A stretch of DNA of 64,000 nucleotides from Amycolatopsis decaplanina DSM 44594. Lineage in GTDB: Bacteria; Actinomycetota; Actinomycetes; Mycobacteriales; Pseudonocardiaceae. Every line of letters starts with the position of its first letter. Position 1 is the stretch's first letter. The notes beneath the pieces are model-generated. The model worked only from the letters and a program-made list of their open reading frames with translations, searched no databases and was not told the DNA's origin. The DNA is taken from positions 62,001-126,000 of the forward strand of contig NZ_AOHO01000074.1 in the NCBI RefSeq assembly GCF_000342005.1, given 5' to 3'. The position numbers were made by a program, and so were the translations under genes. Of this stretch, positions 1 to 7,650 are shown piece after piece.

Positions 1-331
1 TGATGTAGCGGCCGCCCAGCGACTGCACGAACCGGCCGAATGCACGAAGCAGCGCTTCGGTCTTGTGCTTCTGGGGGTCGCCGATGATGACGGCCTTGCC
101 GCCACCGAGGTCGAGCCCGGCGAGCGCGTTCTTGTAGGCCATCCCCTTCGACAGCGCGAGGACGTCCGCGAGCGCGGCGTCTTCGGACTCGTAGGGGTAG
201 AACCGGGTCCCGCCCAGCGACGGCCCGAGCGCCGTCGAGTAGATCCCGATGATGGCCTTCAGGCCGGTGGCCTGGTCTTGGCAGAAGACGACCTGTTCGT
301 GGCCGGTACCCTGGCCGAACACTTCCGTCAC
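1..331 (-). CDS. Valine/leucine dehydrogenase, N-terminal part
   Basis: Glu/Leu/Phe/Val-family amino acid dehydrogenase. The family performs NAD(P)-dependent oxidative deamination of branched-chain amino acids to 2-oxo acids in the cytoplasm. The 110 visible residues are the N-terminal substrate domain. They contain GGTRFYPY and the KNALAGLDLGGGK stretch, which carries the family's substrate-binding and catalytic lysines. The GTG start is chosen because AAGGAG lies 8 bases upstream. The gene runs off the left edge, so the Rossmann domain is not seen. In actinomycetes this enzyme usually feeds branched acyl-CoA supply. Phenylalanine or leucine specificity cannot be excluded from this fragment. 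Confidence 0.85.
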   Translation of the reverse strand, partial: MTEVFGQGTGHEQVVFCQDQATGLKAIIGIYSTALGPSLGGTRFYPYESEDAALADVLALSKGMAYKNALAGLDLGGGKAVIIGDPQKHKTEALLRAFGRFVQSLGGRYI

Positions 332-490
332 TGTGGTGACTCCTTGTCCTGGAGTGCACGCGGCTTGTGGCTCACGCGCGAAGTTCCTGCAACAAGGCAC
401 GGTCCCCGACGAAGGTCGTCCGGCGGCGACGGTGCCACATCGCAAACCTAGATCGCCCCGGTTCGTTCGCCAAGCCGGGGGCGGGCTGTC

Positions 491-1684
491 TCAGCCGTTG
501 ACGACCTCTCGGAGGACGCGGAGCGCGGAGTCGAGCTGCCGGTCGGACAGATACGGCGCCGGTCCGAACCTCAGGTACGCGCCGCGGCTGTCGGTCCGGA
601 CGCCGCGTGCGGCGAGGGCGGCCTGCAGCGCGCCGGCGTCGGCGCACTTCAGCGACAGGAACCCGCCGATGCGGTCCAGCGGTGTTTCGCGGTCACGAGT
701 GATCACGTCCTCGGGCAGACCGAGCTTGTCGAAGCCCTCGGCGAGGAAGCCGACCTGGTGCCGCGACACCTCGCGCAGGAACTCGGGCGTGAGTCCGTGC
801 TCGGCGAAGAACCGGAAGACGCGAGCGCCCCGGTAGTGGCTCGTCGGGTCGTAGGTCGATCCGGCGAACCTGTCCGATCCGGCGGCGTAGGCGATCTGGC
901 CGGGACGGCGCTCGTCCGCGAGCGCGCCGAACTCGGCGTACCAGCCGGTGACGACCGGCCGCAGTTCCTGCGCGTGCGCGGGCATCCGCAGGAAGCAGTT
1001 GCCCTCGCCGAGCTGGAGGTACTTGTAGCCGCCGCCGAGCACCCAGGCGTTGGTGAGCCCGAGGTCGTGCAGCGCGAACGGGACGACGCCGAGCGCGTGG
1101 TAGGCGTCGACGACGAGGTTCACCGACTTCGCGAGGCAGACGTCGGCGAGGTGCGCGAGGCCCGGCACGAGCCGGGCAGTCTCGAACAGCACGGCCGAGA
1201 CGAGTACGGCGGCGGTGTCTTCGGTGACCTCGGCCGCGACGCGTTCGGCCAGCGTGCTGACCGGCGTCGCGGGGACGCGGACCACCTCGACACCTTCCTC
1301 GGCCAGCCTGCCCAGCTGACGGCGCAGCGTGTGGAACTCCCCGTCGGTGGTGACCAGCCGCGGACGACGCGGGAGGTCCATCGCCGAGAGGAACCGGATC
1401 ACCAGGTCGTGGGTGCTGACGCCGAGCGCGATGGCGCCGTGTGGATCACCGAGCAACGCCCGGAACCCGGCCCGCAGCTCGTCGGCCTTCGCGAACGCCC
1501 GGTCCCACTTCGTGTCGACCTCTTCGGCCGCGTCGGCGAAAGCCTCGAGAAGGCCTTCCCGCGCGACGTCCGGCCAGGCCTGGTGGGAGTGCCCGGTCAA
1601 AAGGATCCGGTCCGCCACACCGAATTCCCGGTAGTGCGCCGCGAGCGCGTTGGGGTCGCGGCGGAGTTCGTCGAGGTTCGTCAA
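491..1684 (-). CDS. kynU: Kynureninase
   Basis: PLP enzyme (aminotransferase class V fold, 397 aa) that hydrolyses kynurenine to anthranilate and alanine in tryptophan catabolism. Visible: LLTGHSHQAWPD near the N-terminus, the cofactor aspartate in DAYHALGV, and the Schiff-base lysine in GGGYKYLQLGEGN. I chose a TTG start (MTNLDELRRDP). It overlaps the kynA stop by four bases (TTGA) and has GGAG about 7 bases upstream. Longer in-frame versions read into kynA sequence and are not credible. Translationally coupled to kynA. No kynurenine formamidase of the usual type lies between or beside them. Confidence 0.9.
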   Translation of the reverse strand: MTNLDELRRDPNALAAHYREFGVADRILLTGHSHQAWPDVAREGLLEAFADAAEEVDTKWDRAFAKADELRAGFRALLGDPHGAIALGVSTHDLVIRFLSAMDLPRRPRLVTTDGEFHTLRRQLGRLAEEGVEVVRVPATPVSTLAERVAAEVTEDTAAVLVSAVLFETARLVPGLAHLADVCLAKSVNLVVDAYHALGVVPFALHDLGLTNAWVLGGGYKYLQLGEGNCFLRMPAHAQELRPVVTGWYAEFGALADERRPGQIAYAAGSDRFAGSTYDPTSHYRGARVFRFFAEHGLTPEFLREVSRHQVGFLAEGFDKLGLPEDVITRDRETPLDRIGGFLSLKCADAGALQAALAARGVRTDSRGAYLRFGPAPYLSDRQLDSALRVLREVVNG

Positions 1685-2463
1685 AGCCTGCTCCGCACCG
1701 CCCAGAGATCCGGGAACATCGGGGAGAAAAGCGTCGTACGCAGATAGTGCGCGCCCGACGAACCCCCCGTCCCGGTCTTGTCTCCGATGGTGCGCTCGAC
1801 CATCTTCACGTGCCGATACCGCCACTCCTGCATCCCTTCGTCCAGATCGACCAGGTGCTCCGCCACGACGGACGGCCCGGTGTCATCGCGGTAGACCCGC
1901 AACAGAACCTCTTGGAGCGCCGGAGAGGGTTCGAGTGGCTTGGTGACATCGCGCCCGGTCGGGACGTCGTACCCCTTCACCGCGAGGTAGGTGACGAAGG
2001 AGTCGAAGAGCGACGGCCGTGACATCGCGTCCGCGATCTGGGCACGCTGTTCACCACCTTCGGGGTAATGCGCGAACACCCGCTCGTCCCGGCGGCCGAG
2101 GACGGCCTCCAGAACACGGAACTGGGCCGACTGGAACCCGCTCGAGGCGTCGAGTCGCGCACGGAAGCTGGTGAACTGGCTCGGAGTCATCGTCTCGAGC
2201 ACATCGATCTGCGCGACCACCACCTTGAAGATAGTCAGGATTCGCCTCAGTGTGCGGACGGCGTGAGCGGTGTTACCCGCTTCGAGCTGCTCCTGCAGGT
2301 AAAGCGCCTCGTGGAGAACTTGTTTGAACCAAAGTTCATACACTTGGTGGATCACGATGAAGAGCAATTCGTCGTGCTCGTCGGACCTCGGATGCTGCGC
2401 GTCCAGTAATTCGTCCAGCGAAAGGTAGGACGTGTAGCTCAATGCGGCCTGAGTGTCGTTCAT
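1681..2463 (-). CDS. kynA: Tryptophan 2,3-dioxygenase
   Basis: Haem dioxygenase (260 aa) opening the indole ring of L-tryptophan to N-formylkynurenine, the first step of the kynurenine pathway. Family signatures seen: FIVIHQVYELWFKQ near residue 35, with the distal/substrate histidine, and the C-terminal RHVKMVERTIGDKTGTGGSSG region with the proximal haem histidine and substrate loop. Length fits the bacterial family. The ATG start follows ACAGGAAA. First gene of the kynA-kynU operon. The 15 bases covering its ribosome site and start codon also occur at the end of the upstream paaX-like gene (see the direct repeat). Confidence 0.93.
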   Translation of the reverse strand: MNDTQAALSYTSYLSLDELLDAQHPRSDEHDELLFIVIHQVYELWFKQVLHEALYLQEQLEAGNTAHAVRTLRRILTIFKVVVAQIDVLETMTPSQFTSFRARLDASSGFQSAQFRVLEAVLGRRDERVFAHYPEGGEQRAQIADAMSRPSLFDSFVTYLAVKGYDVPTGRDVTKPLEPSPALQEVLLRVYRDDTGPSVVAEHLVDLDEGMQEWRYRHVKMVERTIGDKTGTGGSSGAHYLRTTLFSPMFPDLWAVRSRL

Positions 2464-2647
2464 TTTCCTGTCACTCCATAGTTATCGCGCCGACCGTGAT
2501 CGCGCTGCCAGGGCGCCCCCTTCGCGGTCAGCGCCTGTTGCCCGCGATGGCGCCCTGCCATCGCGATCACGGGGCCTGGCGGCCGGGAACGGCGCGACCT
2601 CGAAAAGATCAAGAGCCCCTCACGGTCACCTGTCATTTTCCTGTCAC
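2460..2647. repeat. 15-bp direct repeat flanking a 158-bp insert at the paaX-kynA junction
   Basis: The same 15 bases (TCATTTTCCTGTCAC on the plus strand) occur at 2460-2474 and 2633-2647. On the minus strand one copy is the last four codons and stop of the PaaX-like gene. The other is the ribosome site and ATG of kynA. Collapsing the repeat would join the genes by a 4-base ATGA overlap, as elsewhere in this locus. The 158 bp between the copies hold the inverted repeat at 2495-2571. Read as a local duplication or insertion that separated two coupled genes (inference). Confidence 0.6.
2495..2571. terminator. Bipartite inverted repeat between paaX-like gene and kynA
   Basis: Arms CGTGATCGCG then CAGGGCGCC, separated by 4 unpaired bases, match GGCGCCCTG then CGCGATCACG, also 4 bases apart, around a 31-base loop. 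All 19 paired positions are perfect. It lies downstream of the PaaX-like gene and upstream of kynA on the same strand, so it could end the first transcript or shape the kynA leader. No T-run follows. Confidence 0.5.
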
Positions 2648-3454
2648 CTCGTCGAAGTGGCGTTGCGCCGCCGGGGCCAGCGCCTGATAGAGATCGTGGA
2701 ACAGTTCGACCGCGGCCGCCCGGCTCGGCGGAGCGGGTACCAGCTCGACCGGGAGTTCCGGATCGAGCGACGGGAAGGCGCGGAACGTGTGCGTCAGCCA
2801 GGTTCGGACCTGGAACGCCTCGGCGTCAGGCAGGTCGCCTGAATACCCGCCGAAGTCTCGGACAAACGCGTCGTAACGCGCGGCGAGGCCGTCGAGGTTC
2901 CAGGCCCTCGCGGCGAACCGCCGGACGTCGAGGCCCGCCGACGGTTTCCCGAGCATCAGCCCGGCGTGTTCGGAGACGTCCAGTTCGGCCAGCAGGGCGA
3001 GCACCTCGGCCTCGCGGTCGTGCGGGGCGATCCAGGTGCCGTCCTGGACCGGACCGAACCCGAGGAAGCGCAGGCGGCGCACCAGCCGTTCCCGGGCCTG
3101 GCGGCGGCTCTCCGGGATGCTCTGCCACAGCACGGTCCACTCCCCGACCTCGCGTTCGCGTCTGCCGAGGGAGAAGATCCGGCGGTCGCCGTCCTCCAGC
3201 AGCGCGATCGTGCGGCGGGTCAGTGAGTAGTGGACGAGCCTGCCCGCCTTGTGCCTCGCGAGCAGGTCGCGGCGGGCGAGCCTGGCCAGCGCGATCCGCG
3301 CGGCGCCGTCGGAGAAGCCGAGCCCGGCGAGCACGCCGACCAGGCCGCCGGACCAGACACGGCGGCTCTCGCGCGGCGACACGTAGGTGCCGAGCAGGGT
3401 CATCACCAGCTCCTGGGGACCTGGGTCGCCGTGGGGCGTGGCCGATTCGGGCAT
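2633..3454 (-). CDS. PaaX-family transcriptional repressor
   Basis: Likely DNA-binding repressor, 273 aa. It has an N-terminal winged helix (about residues 12-80, including LGFSDGAARIALARLARRDL), a middle ferredoxin-like part (ERLVRRLRFLGFGPVQDGTWI) and the C-terminal PaaX helical domain (AWNLDGLAARYDAFVRDF). PaaX proteins classically sense aryl- or acyl-CoA thioesters such as phenylacetyl-CoA. It sits 48 bp from, and divergent to, an operon with an aryl-CoA ligase, and upstream of kynA-kynU on its own strand, which fits control of both arms. ATG start at MPESATPHG. An in-frame extension upstream would cross the operator and the start of the divergent gene, so I rejected it. Confidence 0.85.
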   Translation of the reverse strand: MPESATPHGDPGPQELVMTLLGTYVSPRESRRVWSGGLVGVLAGLGFSDGAARIALARLARRDLLARHKAGRLVHYSLTRRTIALLEDGDRRIFSLGRREREVGEWTVLWQSIPESRRQARERLVRRLRFLGFGPVQDGTWIAPHDREAEVLALLAELDVSEHAGLMLGKPSAGLDVRRFAARAWNLDGLAARYDAFVRDFGGYSGDLPDAEAFQVRTWLTHTFRAFPSLDPELPVELVPAPPSRAAAVELFHDLYQALAPAAQRHFDEVTGK

Positions 3455-3467
3455 GCACGCAACTCTA

Positions 3468-3491
3468 TACACCTCAGGCCGCTGCGGTGTA
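3468..3491. promoter_or_regulatory. Candidate PaaX-type operator in a divergent promoter
   Basis: Interrupted palindrome TACACC-t-CAG / GCCG / CTG-c-GGTGTA: 9 of 10 arm positions pair around a 4-base centre. It fills most of the 48-bp gap between the PaaX-like regulator and the creatininase-ligase operon, 12 bases before the chosen GTG of the latter. Position and symmetry fit an autoregulatory repressor site. The exact ligand and site are inference. Confidence 0.55.
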
Positions 3492-3502
3492 GCTTGATTC
3501 GA

Positions 3503-4228
3503 GTGACGTACTTCGCGGAGTTGAGCTCGCGTCAAGTGGCCGCGCTCGCGTCCGACGCGCGCGTTCCCGTGCTGCTGCTGCCGGTGGGCGCCGTCGAACC
3601 GCACGGACCGCACGCACCGCTGGGCACCGATCCCCTGATCTCCCGCGGGATGTGCGAGCGCGCCGCCGCACGGCTGGCGGGTGATCCCGGCGTTCGCGTG
3701 CTGATCCTGCCCGAGGTGCCCTACGGCGTGACCCGGTTCGCGGCCGGGTTCGCGGGTGGCGTCTCGATCGGCGAAGAGACCCTGTACGCGCTGCTGACCG
3801 AGATCTGCGGCGCGCTCGTCGAGCAGGGGCTTCCCCGGATCCTGCTGGTCAACAATCATTTCGAACCGGCGCATCTGGCGGTGCTACGGCGAGTGGCGGA
3901 GACCGCCGGCGTCGGCTTCGTCGACCTGGTCCGCCGCCGGTACGCCGCGCGGCTCACCGACGAGTTCCGCTCCGGCGAGTGCCATGCCGGGCAGTACGAG
4001 ACGTCGCTGGTGCTCGCCGACCGGCCGGACCTCGTCGACGCGGCCGTCCAGCGCGAACTGCCCGCGGTCCACGTCGACCTGGCGCGCGGCGGGGTCACCG
4101 GCTTCGCCTCGGCCGGGATGACCGAGGCCTACTGCGGAACCCCCGCCCAGGCGACCGCCGAGGAAGGCGAGAAGACCTTCTCGGTGCTCACCGACATCCT
4201 GGTCGAAGCGATCCGGGAGCTGGTATGA
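3503..4228 (+). CDS. Creatininase-family amidohydrolase
   Basis: Predicted metal-dependent amidohydrolase of the creatininase/MftE fold, 241 aa. Metal and catalytic signatures seen: LPVGAVEPHGPHAPLGTD near residue 25 (Glu, His, Asp ligands), LVNNHFEPAH around 115, and HAGQYETSL around 160 with the late Glu ligand. Substrate unknown. First gene of a four-gene operon whose next start (ATGA) overlaps its stop. In this setting it could hydrolyse an amide or enamine intermediate, or replace the missing N-formylkynurenine formamidase; both are inferences. GTG start chosen; a TTG three codons upstream is possible. Confidence 0.8.
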   Translation: MTYFAELSSRQVAALASDARVPVLLLPVGAVEPHGPHAPLGTDPLISRGMCERAAARLAGDPGVRVLILPEVPYGVTRFAAGFAGGVSIGEETLYALLTEICGALVEQGLPRILLVNNHFEPAHLAVLRRVAETAGVGFVDLVRRRYAARLTDEFRSGECHAGQYETSLVLADRPDLVDAAVQRELPAVHVDLARGGVTGFASAGMTEAYCGTPAQATAEEGEKTFSVLTDILVEAIRELV

Positions 4229-5727
4229 CCTTCAATCTGGCGACCCATTTCGTGGACCGTCTCCCCGGCGAGCGGACGGCATTGCTGTGCGGCGACGAGG
4301 AAGTGACGTACGCCGAGCTGGCCGCACTGGTGAACCGGGCCGGGAACGTGCTGCGCGACCTCGGTGTCCGAAGTGGACAGAGGGTCCTGCTGGCACTGAA
4401 CGACGGCGTCGAGTTCGTGGCCGTCTGGTACGCGGCGCAAAAGATCGGCGCGGTCACCGCCGAGGTCTATTCCTTCCTGCGGCCCAAGGATTACGCGTAC
4501 TACCTGGACTACACCGAGGCCGTCGTCGTCATCGCGGACGGCTCGACATTGCCCGCGCTGCGCGAAGCCGGGGTGCGGAACCTGCTGGTCGTCGGCGATG
4601 TCGCGCTGGAGCCCGGCGAACACTCGTTCTCCGCGCTGATCGCGTCGGCATCGGCCGAACTGGAGGCCGCGCCGACCACGTTGGACGACGTCGCGATCTG
4701 GAAGTTCACCACCGGGAGCACCGGTTCGCCCAAGGCGTGCGTGCACCCGGCGCGCAGCGCGCTGGAGAGTTTCGACCGGTACGCGCTCGGCGTGCTCGGA
4801 CTCCGTGAGGACGACCGCGTCCTGGCCGTACCGAAGCTGTTCTTCGGCTACGCGCGCGATCTGACCGCGTTGTTCCCGTTCGGCGTGGGCGCCTCCGGGA
4901 TCGTGTTCGGCCAGCGCAGTACCGCCGATCTGCTGTTCTCGCTGATCGAGCGCTACCGGCCCACGATCCTGGTCAACGTGCCGACCATGATGAGCGCGAT
5001 GATCGCCCATCCGTCGGCGGCGGGAGTGGACATGAGCTCGCTCCGGCTCGCGACTTCGGCGGGGGAAGCGTTGCCGTCCGAGCTGCATCGCAAGTGGGAC
5101 GCCCTGTTCGGTGTCCCGGTGATCGACGGGATCGGTTCGTCGGAGGCCTACCACATCTATCTGTCCAATGTGCCCGGCGCGCAGCGGGTCGGCAGCCTCG
5201 GCCGTGAGGTCCCCGGCTACACCGCTCGCGTGCTGGACGAGAGCGGCGATCCGTTGCCGGACGGGGAGATCGGCACCCTGGAGGTGACCGGCCCGACGAT
5301 CGCGCGCGAGTACCACGGCGACGCGGAGAAGACCGCGCGGACGTTCCACGGCGACACCCTGCGCACCGGCGACCTGTTCAGCCGCGACACCGACGGGTAC
5401 TTCCACCACCACGGCCGCGCCGACGACCTGCTGAAGGTGTCCGGCGTGTTCGTCGCGCCGAGCGAGATCGAAGACTGTCTCATCGGTCATCCCGCCGTCG
5501 TCGACTGCGCGGTACTGGGCGTGACCGTCGACGGCCTTGTCGTCCCGCGGGCGTGCGTCGTCCTGGCCGAGGGCGCTTCCGTCACGGCCGAGGAACTGAA
5601 GGATCACGCGCGGGCCCATCTGGCGAAGCACAAATACCCGCGCGAGGTGGTGTTCGTGACCGAACTCCCCCGCACCGCCAACGGAAAACTCGATCGGCGC
5701 GCGTTGCGCCGGGTGGAGGCAGAGTGA
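4225..5727 (+). CDS. Benzoate/2-aminobenzoate-type CoA ligase
   Basis: ANL-superfamily acyl-CoA synthetase, 500 aa, activating an aromatic acid with ATP and CoA. Motifs: phosphate loop FTTGSTGSPKACVHP (about 160), GIGSSEAYHIYLSN (about 310), hinge GRADDLLKVSGVFVAPSEIE (about 405) and the catalytic lysine in TANGKLDRRALR near the C-terminus. KLFFGYARDLTALFPFGVGAS resembles the benzoate-CoA ligase subfamily. The neighbouring kynureninase makes anthranilate, so 2-aminobenzoate is the most economical substrate guess. ATGA overlap with the gene before and GTGA with the gene after imply one coupled operon. Confidence 0.85.
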   Translation: MTFNLATHFVDRLPGERTALLCGDEEVTYAELAALVNRAGNVLRDLGVRSGQRVLLALNDGVEFVAVWYAAQKIGAVTAEVYSFLRPKDYAYYLDYTEAVVVIADGSTLPALREAGVRNLLVVGDVALEPGEHSFSALIASASAELEAAPTTLDDVAIWKFTTGSTGSPKACVHPARSALESFDRYALGVLGLREDDRVLAVPKLFFGYARDLTALFPFGVGASGIVFGQRSTADLLFSLIERYRPTILVNVPTMMSAMIAHPSAAGVDMSSLRLATSAGEALPSELHRKWDALFGVPVIDGIGSSEAYHIYLSNVPGAQRVGSLGREVPGYTARVLDESGDPLPDGEIGTLEVTGPTIAREYHGDAEKTARTFHGDTLRTGDLFSRDTDGYFHHHGRADDLLKVSGVFVAPSEIEDCLIGHPAVVDCAVLGVTVDGLVVPRACVVLAEGASVTAEELKDHARAHLAKHKYPREVVFVTELPRTANGKLDRRALRRVEAE

Positions 5728-6416
5728 GCAGGATCGTCGTCGTCACCGGCGGGACACGGGGGATCGGCGCGGCCATCGCGGCCCGGTTCCGGGCCGCCGG
5801 CGACAAGGTGCATGCCCCCGGCCGGGCCGACTGCGACGTCACCGACGAAGACGCCGTCGCGCGGTACTTCGACGGCATCGGCCCGGTGGACGTGCTCGTG
5901 AACAACGCCGGGATCTCGGCGAGCGCCCCACTGACGAAGACGTCGCTGGAGCAGTGGCGGACCCAGATCGAGGTCAACGCGACCGGCGCTTTCCTGTGCA
6001 CCAGGGCGGTTCTGCCTGGCATGCGGTCGCGCGACACCGGCCGGATCGTCACCGTCGCCTCGACGGCCTCGCACATCGGCTACCGCTACACGGCCGGGTA
6101 CACCGCGTCGAAGCACGCCGCCGTCGGCCTGATGCGAGCGACCGCCGCGGAACTGGCCGGCACCGGCGTCACCGCGAACGCCGTCTGCCCGGCCTTCGTG
6201 CGCACGGACATGACGGCCGCCTCGGTGGCCCGGATCCAGGAACGGACCGGCCGCGACGAAGCCGGCGCGGAAGCCGCCCTCGCCGCCGCGTCCCCGCTCG
6301 GCCGCCTGCTCGAACCCGACGAGGTCGCCCACGCGGTGACCTTCTTCGCGGCGCCCGAAGCCGCCGCGATCAACGGACAGACACTCGTCCTCGATGGAGG
6401 TGGGATCCAGTCATGA
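5724..6416 (+). CDS. SDR-family oxidoreductase (FabG-like)
   Basis: NAD(P)-dependent short-chain dehydrogenase, 230 aa. It has the cofactor loop TGGTRGIGAA, the NNAG motif, catalytic Ser in VTVASTASHIG, YTAGYTASK supplying Tyr and Lys, and the typical C-terminal INGQTLVLDGGG. In a CoA-thioester pathway it would most simply act as a 3-hydroxyacyl-CoA dehydrogenase or ring-ketone reductase. Start GTG overlaps the ligase stop (GTGA); its own stop overlaps the next ATG. Substrate not deducible. Confidence 0.85.
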   Translation: MSRIVVVTGGTRGIGAAIAARFRAAGDKVHAPGRADCDVTDEDAVARYFDGIGPVDVLVNNAGISASAPLTKTSLEQWRTQIEVNATGAFLCTRAVLPGMRSRDTGRIVTVASTASHIGYRYTAGYTASKHAAVGLMRATAAELAGTGVTANAVCPAFVRTDMTAASVARIQERTGRDEAGAEAALAAASPLGRLLEPDEVAHAVTFFAAPEAAAINGQTLVLDGGGIQS

Positions 6417-7240
6417 GCCCGTTCCGCGCCACGCCGCCGATCACGACGGACTGGGAGCACTTCGAGTTCACCGTGGACGACGGCGTCGCCACGGTCACCT
6501 TGGACCGCCCCGAAAAACTGAACGCGCTCACCTTCGACAGCTACGCGGACCTGCGCGACCTGCTGGCCGAGTTGCCGCACCGCGGCGACGTCCGGGTGCT
6601 GGTCATCACCGGCCGGGGGCGCGGCTTCTGCTCCGGCGGCGACGTCGAAGAGATCATCGGCGAACTGCAGAAAATGGAGTCCGCGGAACTGCTGGAGTTC
6701 ACCCGCATGACCGGCGCGGTGGTGAAAGCGCTGCGAGAGTGCCCCATCCCGGTGATCGCCGCGGTGAACGGTGTCGCGGCGGGAGCGGGCTCGGTGATCG
6801 CGCTGGCGAGCGACTTCCGGCTGCTGGCGTCCTCGGCGAAGTTCGCCTTCCTGTTCACGAAGGTCGGCTTGGCCGGTGCGGACATGGGCTCGGCATACCT
6901 GCTGCCGCGGCTGGTCGGGCTGGGCCGGGCGACGGAATTGCTGATGCTGGGCGACAAGATCGACGCGGCTCGCGCGGAGGCGATCGGGCTGGCTTCCCAG
7001 GTCGTTCCCGACTCCGACTTGGCTTCTTCCGCTTCTGCTCTGGCACGGCGTTTGGCCGATGGTCCGGCGTTGGCTTACAGCACGACGAAGGTTCTGTTGA
7101 CACGTGAGCTGGACATGGATCTGGGGAGTTCCATCGAACTGGAGGCGATCACGCAGGCTCTGCTGATGACGGCCAAGGACCATGGCGAGTTCTATGCGGC
7201 CTGGACGGCCGGGCGTTCGCCTCGGTGGACCGGCCGGTGA
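6413..7240 (+). CDS. Enoyl-CoA hydratase/isomerase family protein
   Basis: Crotonase-fold protein, 275 aa, last gene of the CoA-ligase operon. Features: VATVTLDRPEKLNALT, oxyanion-hole segments GRGFCSGGDVEEI (about 75) and AAVNGVAAGAGSVIALASDF (about 120), then FAFLFTKVGLAGADMGSAYLLPRLVG. Family members hydrate enoyl-CoAs, isomerise double bonds or open rings hydrolytically. With the ligase and SDR it could form part of a beta-oxidation-like ring degradation. No thiolase or ring monooxygenase is visible in the window. Confidence 0.85.
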   Translation: MSPFRATPPITTDWEHFEFTVDDGVATVTLDRPEKLNALTFDSYADLRDLLAELPHRGDVRVLVITGRGRGFCSGGDVEEIIGELQKMESAELLEFTRMTGAVVKALRECPIPVIAAVNGVAAGAGSVIALASDFRLLASSAKFAFLFTKVGLAGADMGSAYLLPRLVGLGRATELLMLGDKIDAARAEAIGLASQVVPDSDLASSASALARRLADGPALAYSTTKVLLTRELDMDLGSSIELEAITQALLMTAKDHGEFYAAWTAGRSPRWTGR

Positions 7241-7650
7241 CCCTCCGGTCGCAATTAGTCACCTAATTGCGGACCGCCGTGAACGACTTCTTCGCCACCG
7301 TTTGTCCATAAGGGACACTTATCGAAGGGCAATCGTCCACTTGATGCCTATATGTCCAGTTCATACGAGGGGTCGTGAGTGACAAAGAGGGTTAGAACCG
7401 TCTTTGCCACTCACGACTCCTCGCAAAATCGCGCCAATTGCCCAAATCGGGCGTTTTCATCTCGGAAAGCGTTCCTTGTGGACAGTTGAGAGAGGTGTCA
7501 GGGATCGTTGGCGAGCCCGCTCCCGCCACCTTCACCACGACACCTTTGCCGCACCCTCAATAGAACACGAATCGCCACTCACGACCCATTTGACCTTGGC
7601 GTGGTGTCAGCGGCATGGCGAGGGGCCCGTCGCCGGTCGCAATTAGGTGA
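7241..7650. repeat. 410-bp convergent gap with three inverted repeats
   Basis: No gene is credible here. 7250-7271 is a 22-base hairpin unit (CGCAATTAG, TCAC, CTAATTGCG). 7638-7659 is exactly the same unit in reverse orientation, so the two copies flank the gap. 7372-7417 is a 22-base-arm palindrome of the GTGAGTGG family (arms start GTCGTGAGTG, centre AG, two mismatches). Both families recur elsewhere in the window. The stop codon of the WYL regulator lies inside the right-hand copy. Confidence 0.8.

Noticed and set aside
2633..3874. Longer form of the PaaX-like regulator (413 codons)
   Set aside because: The extra N-terminus crosses the operator and overlaps the creatininase gene antisense. 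The domain start fits ATG at 3454.
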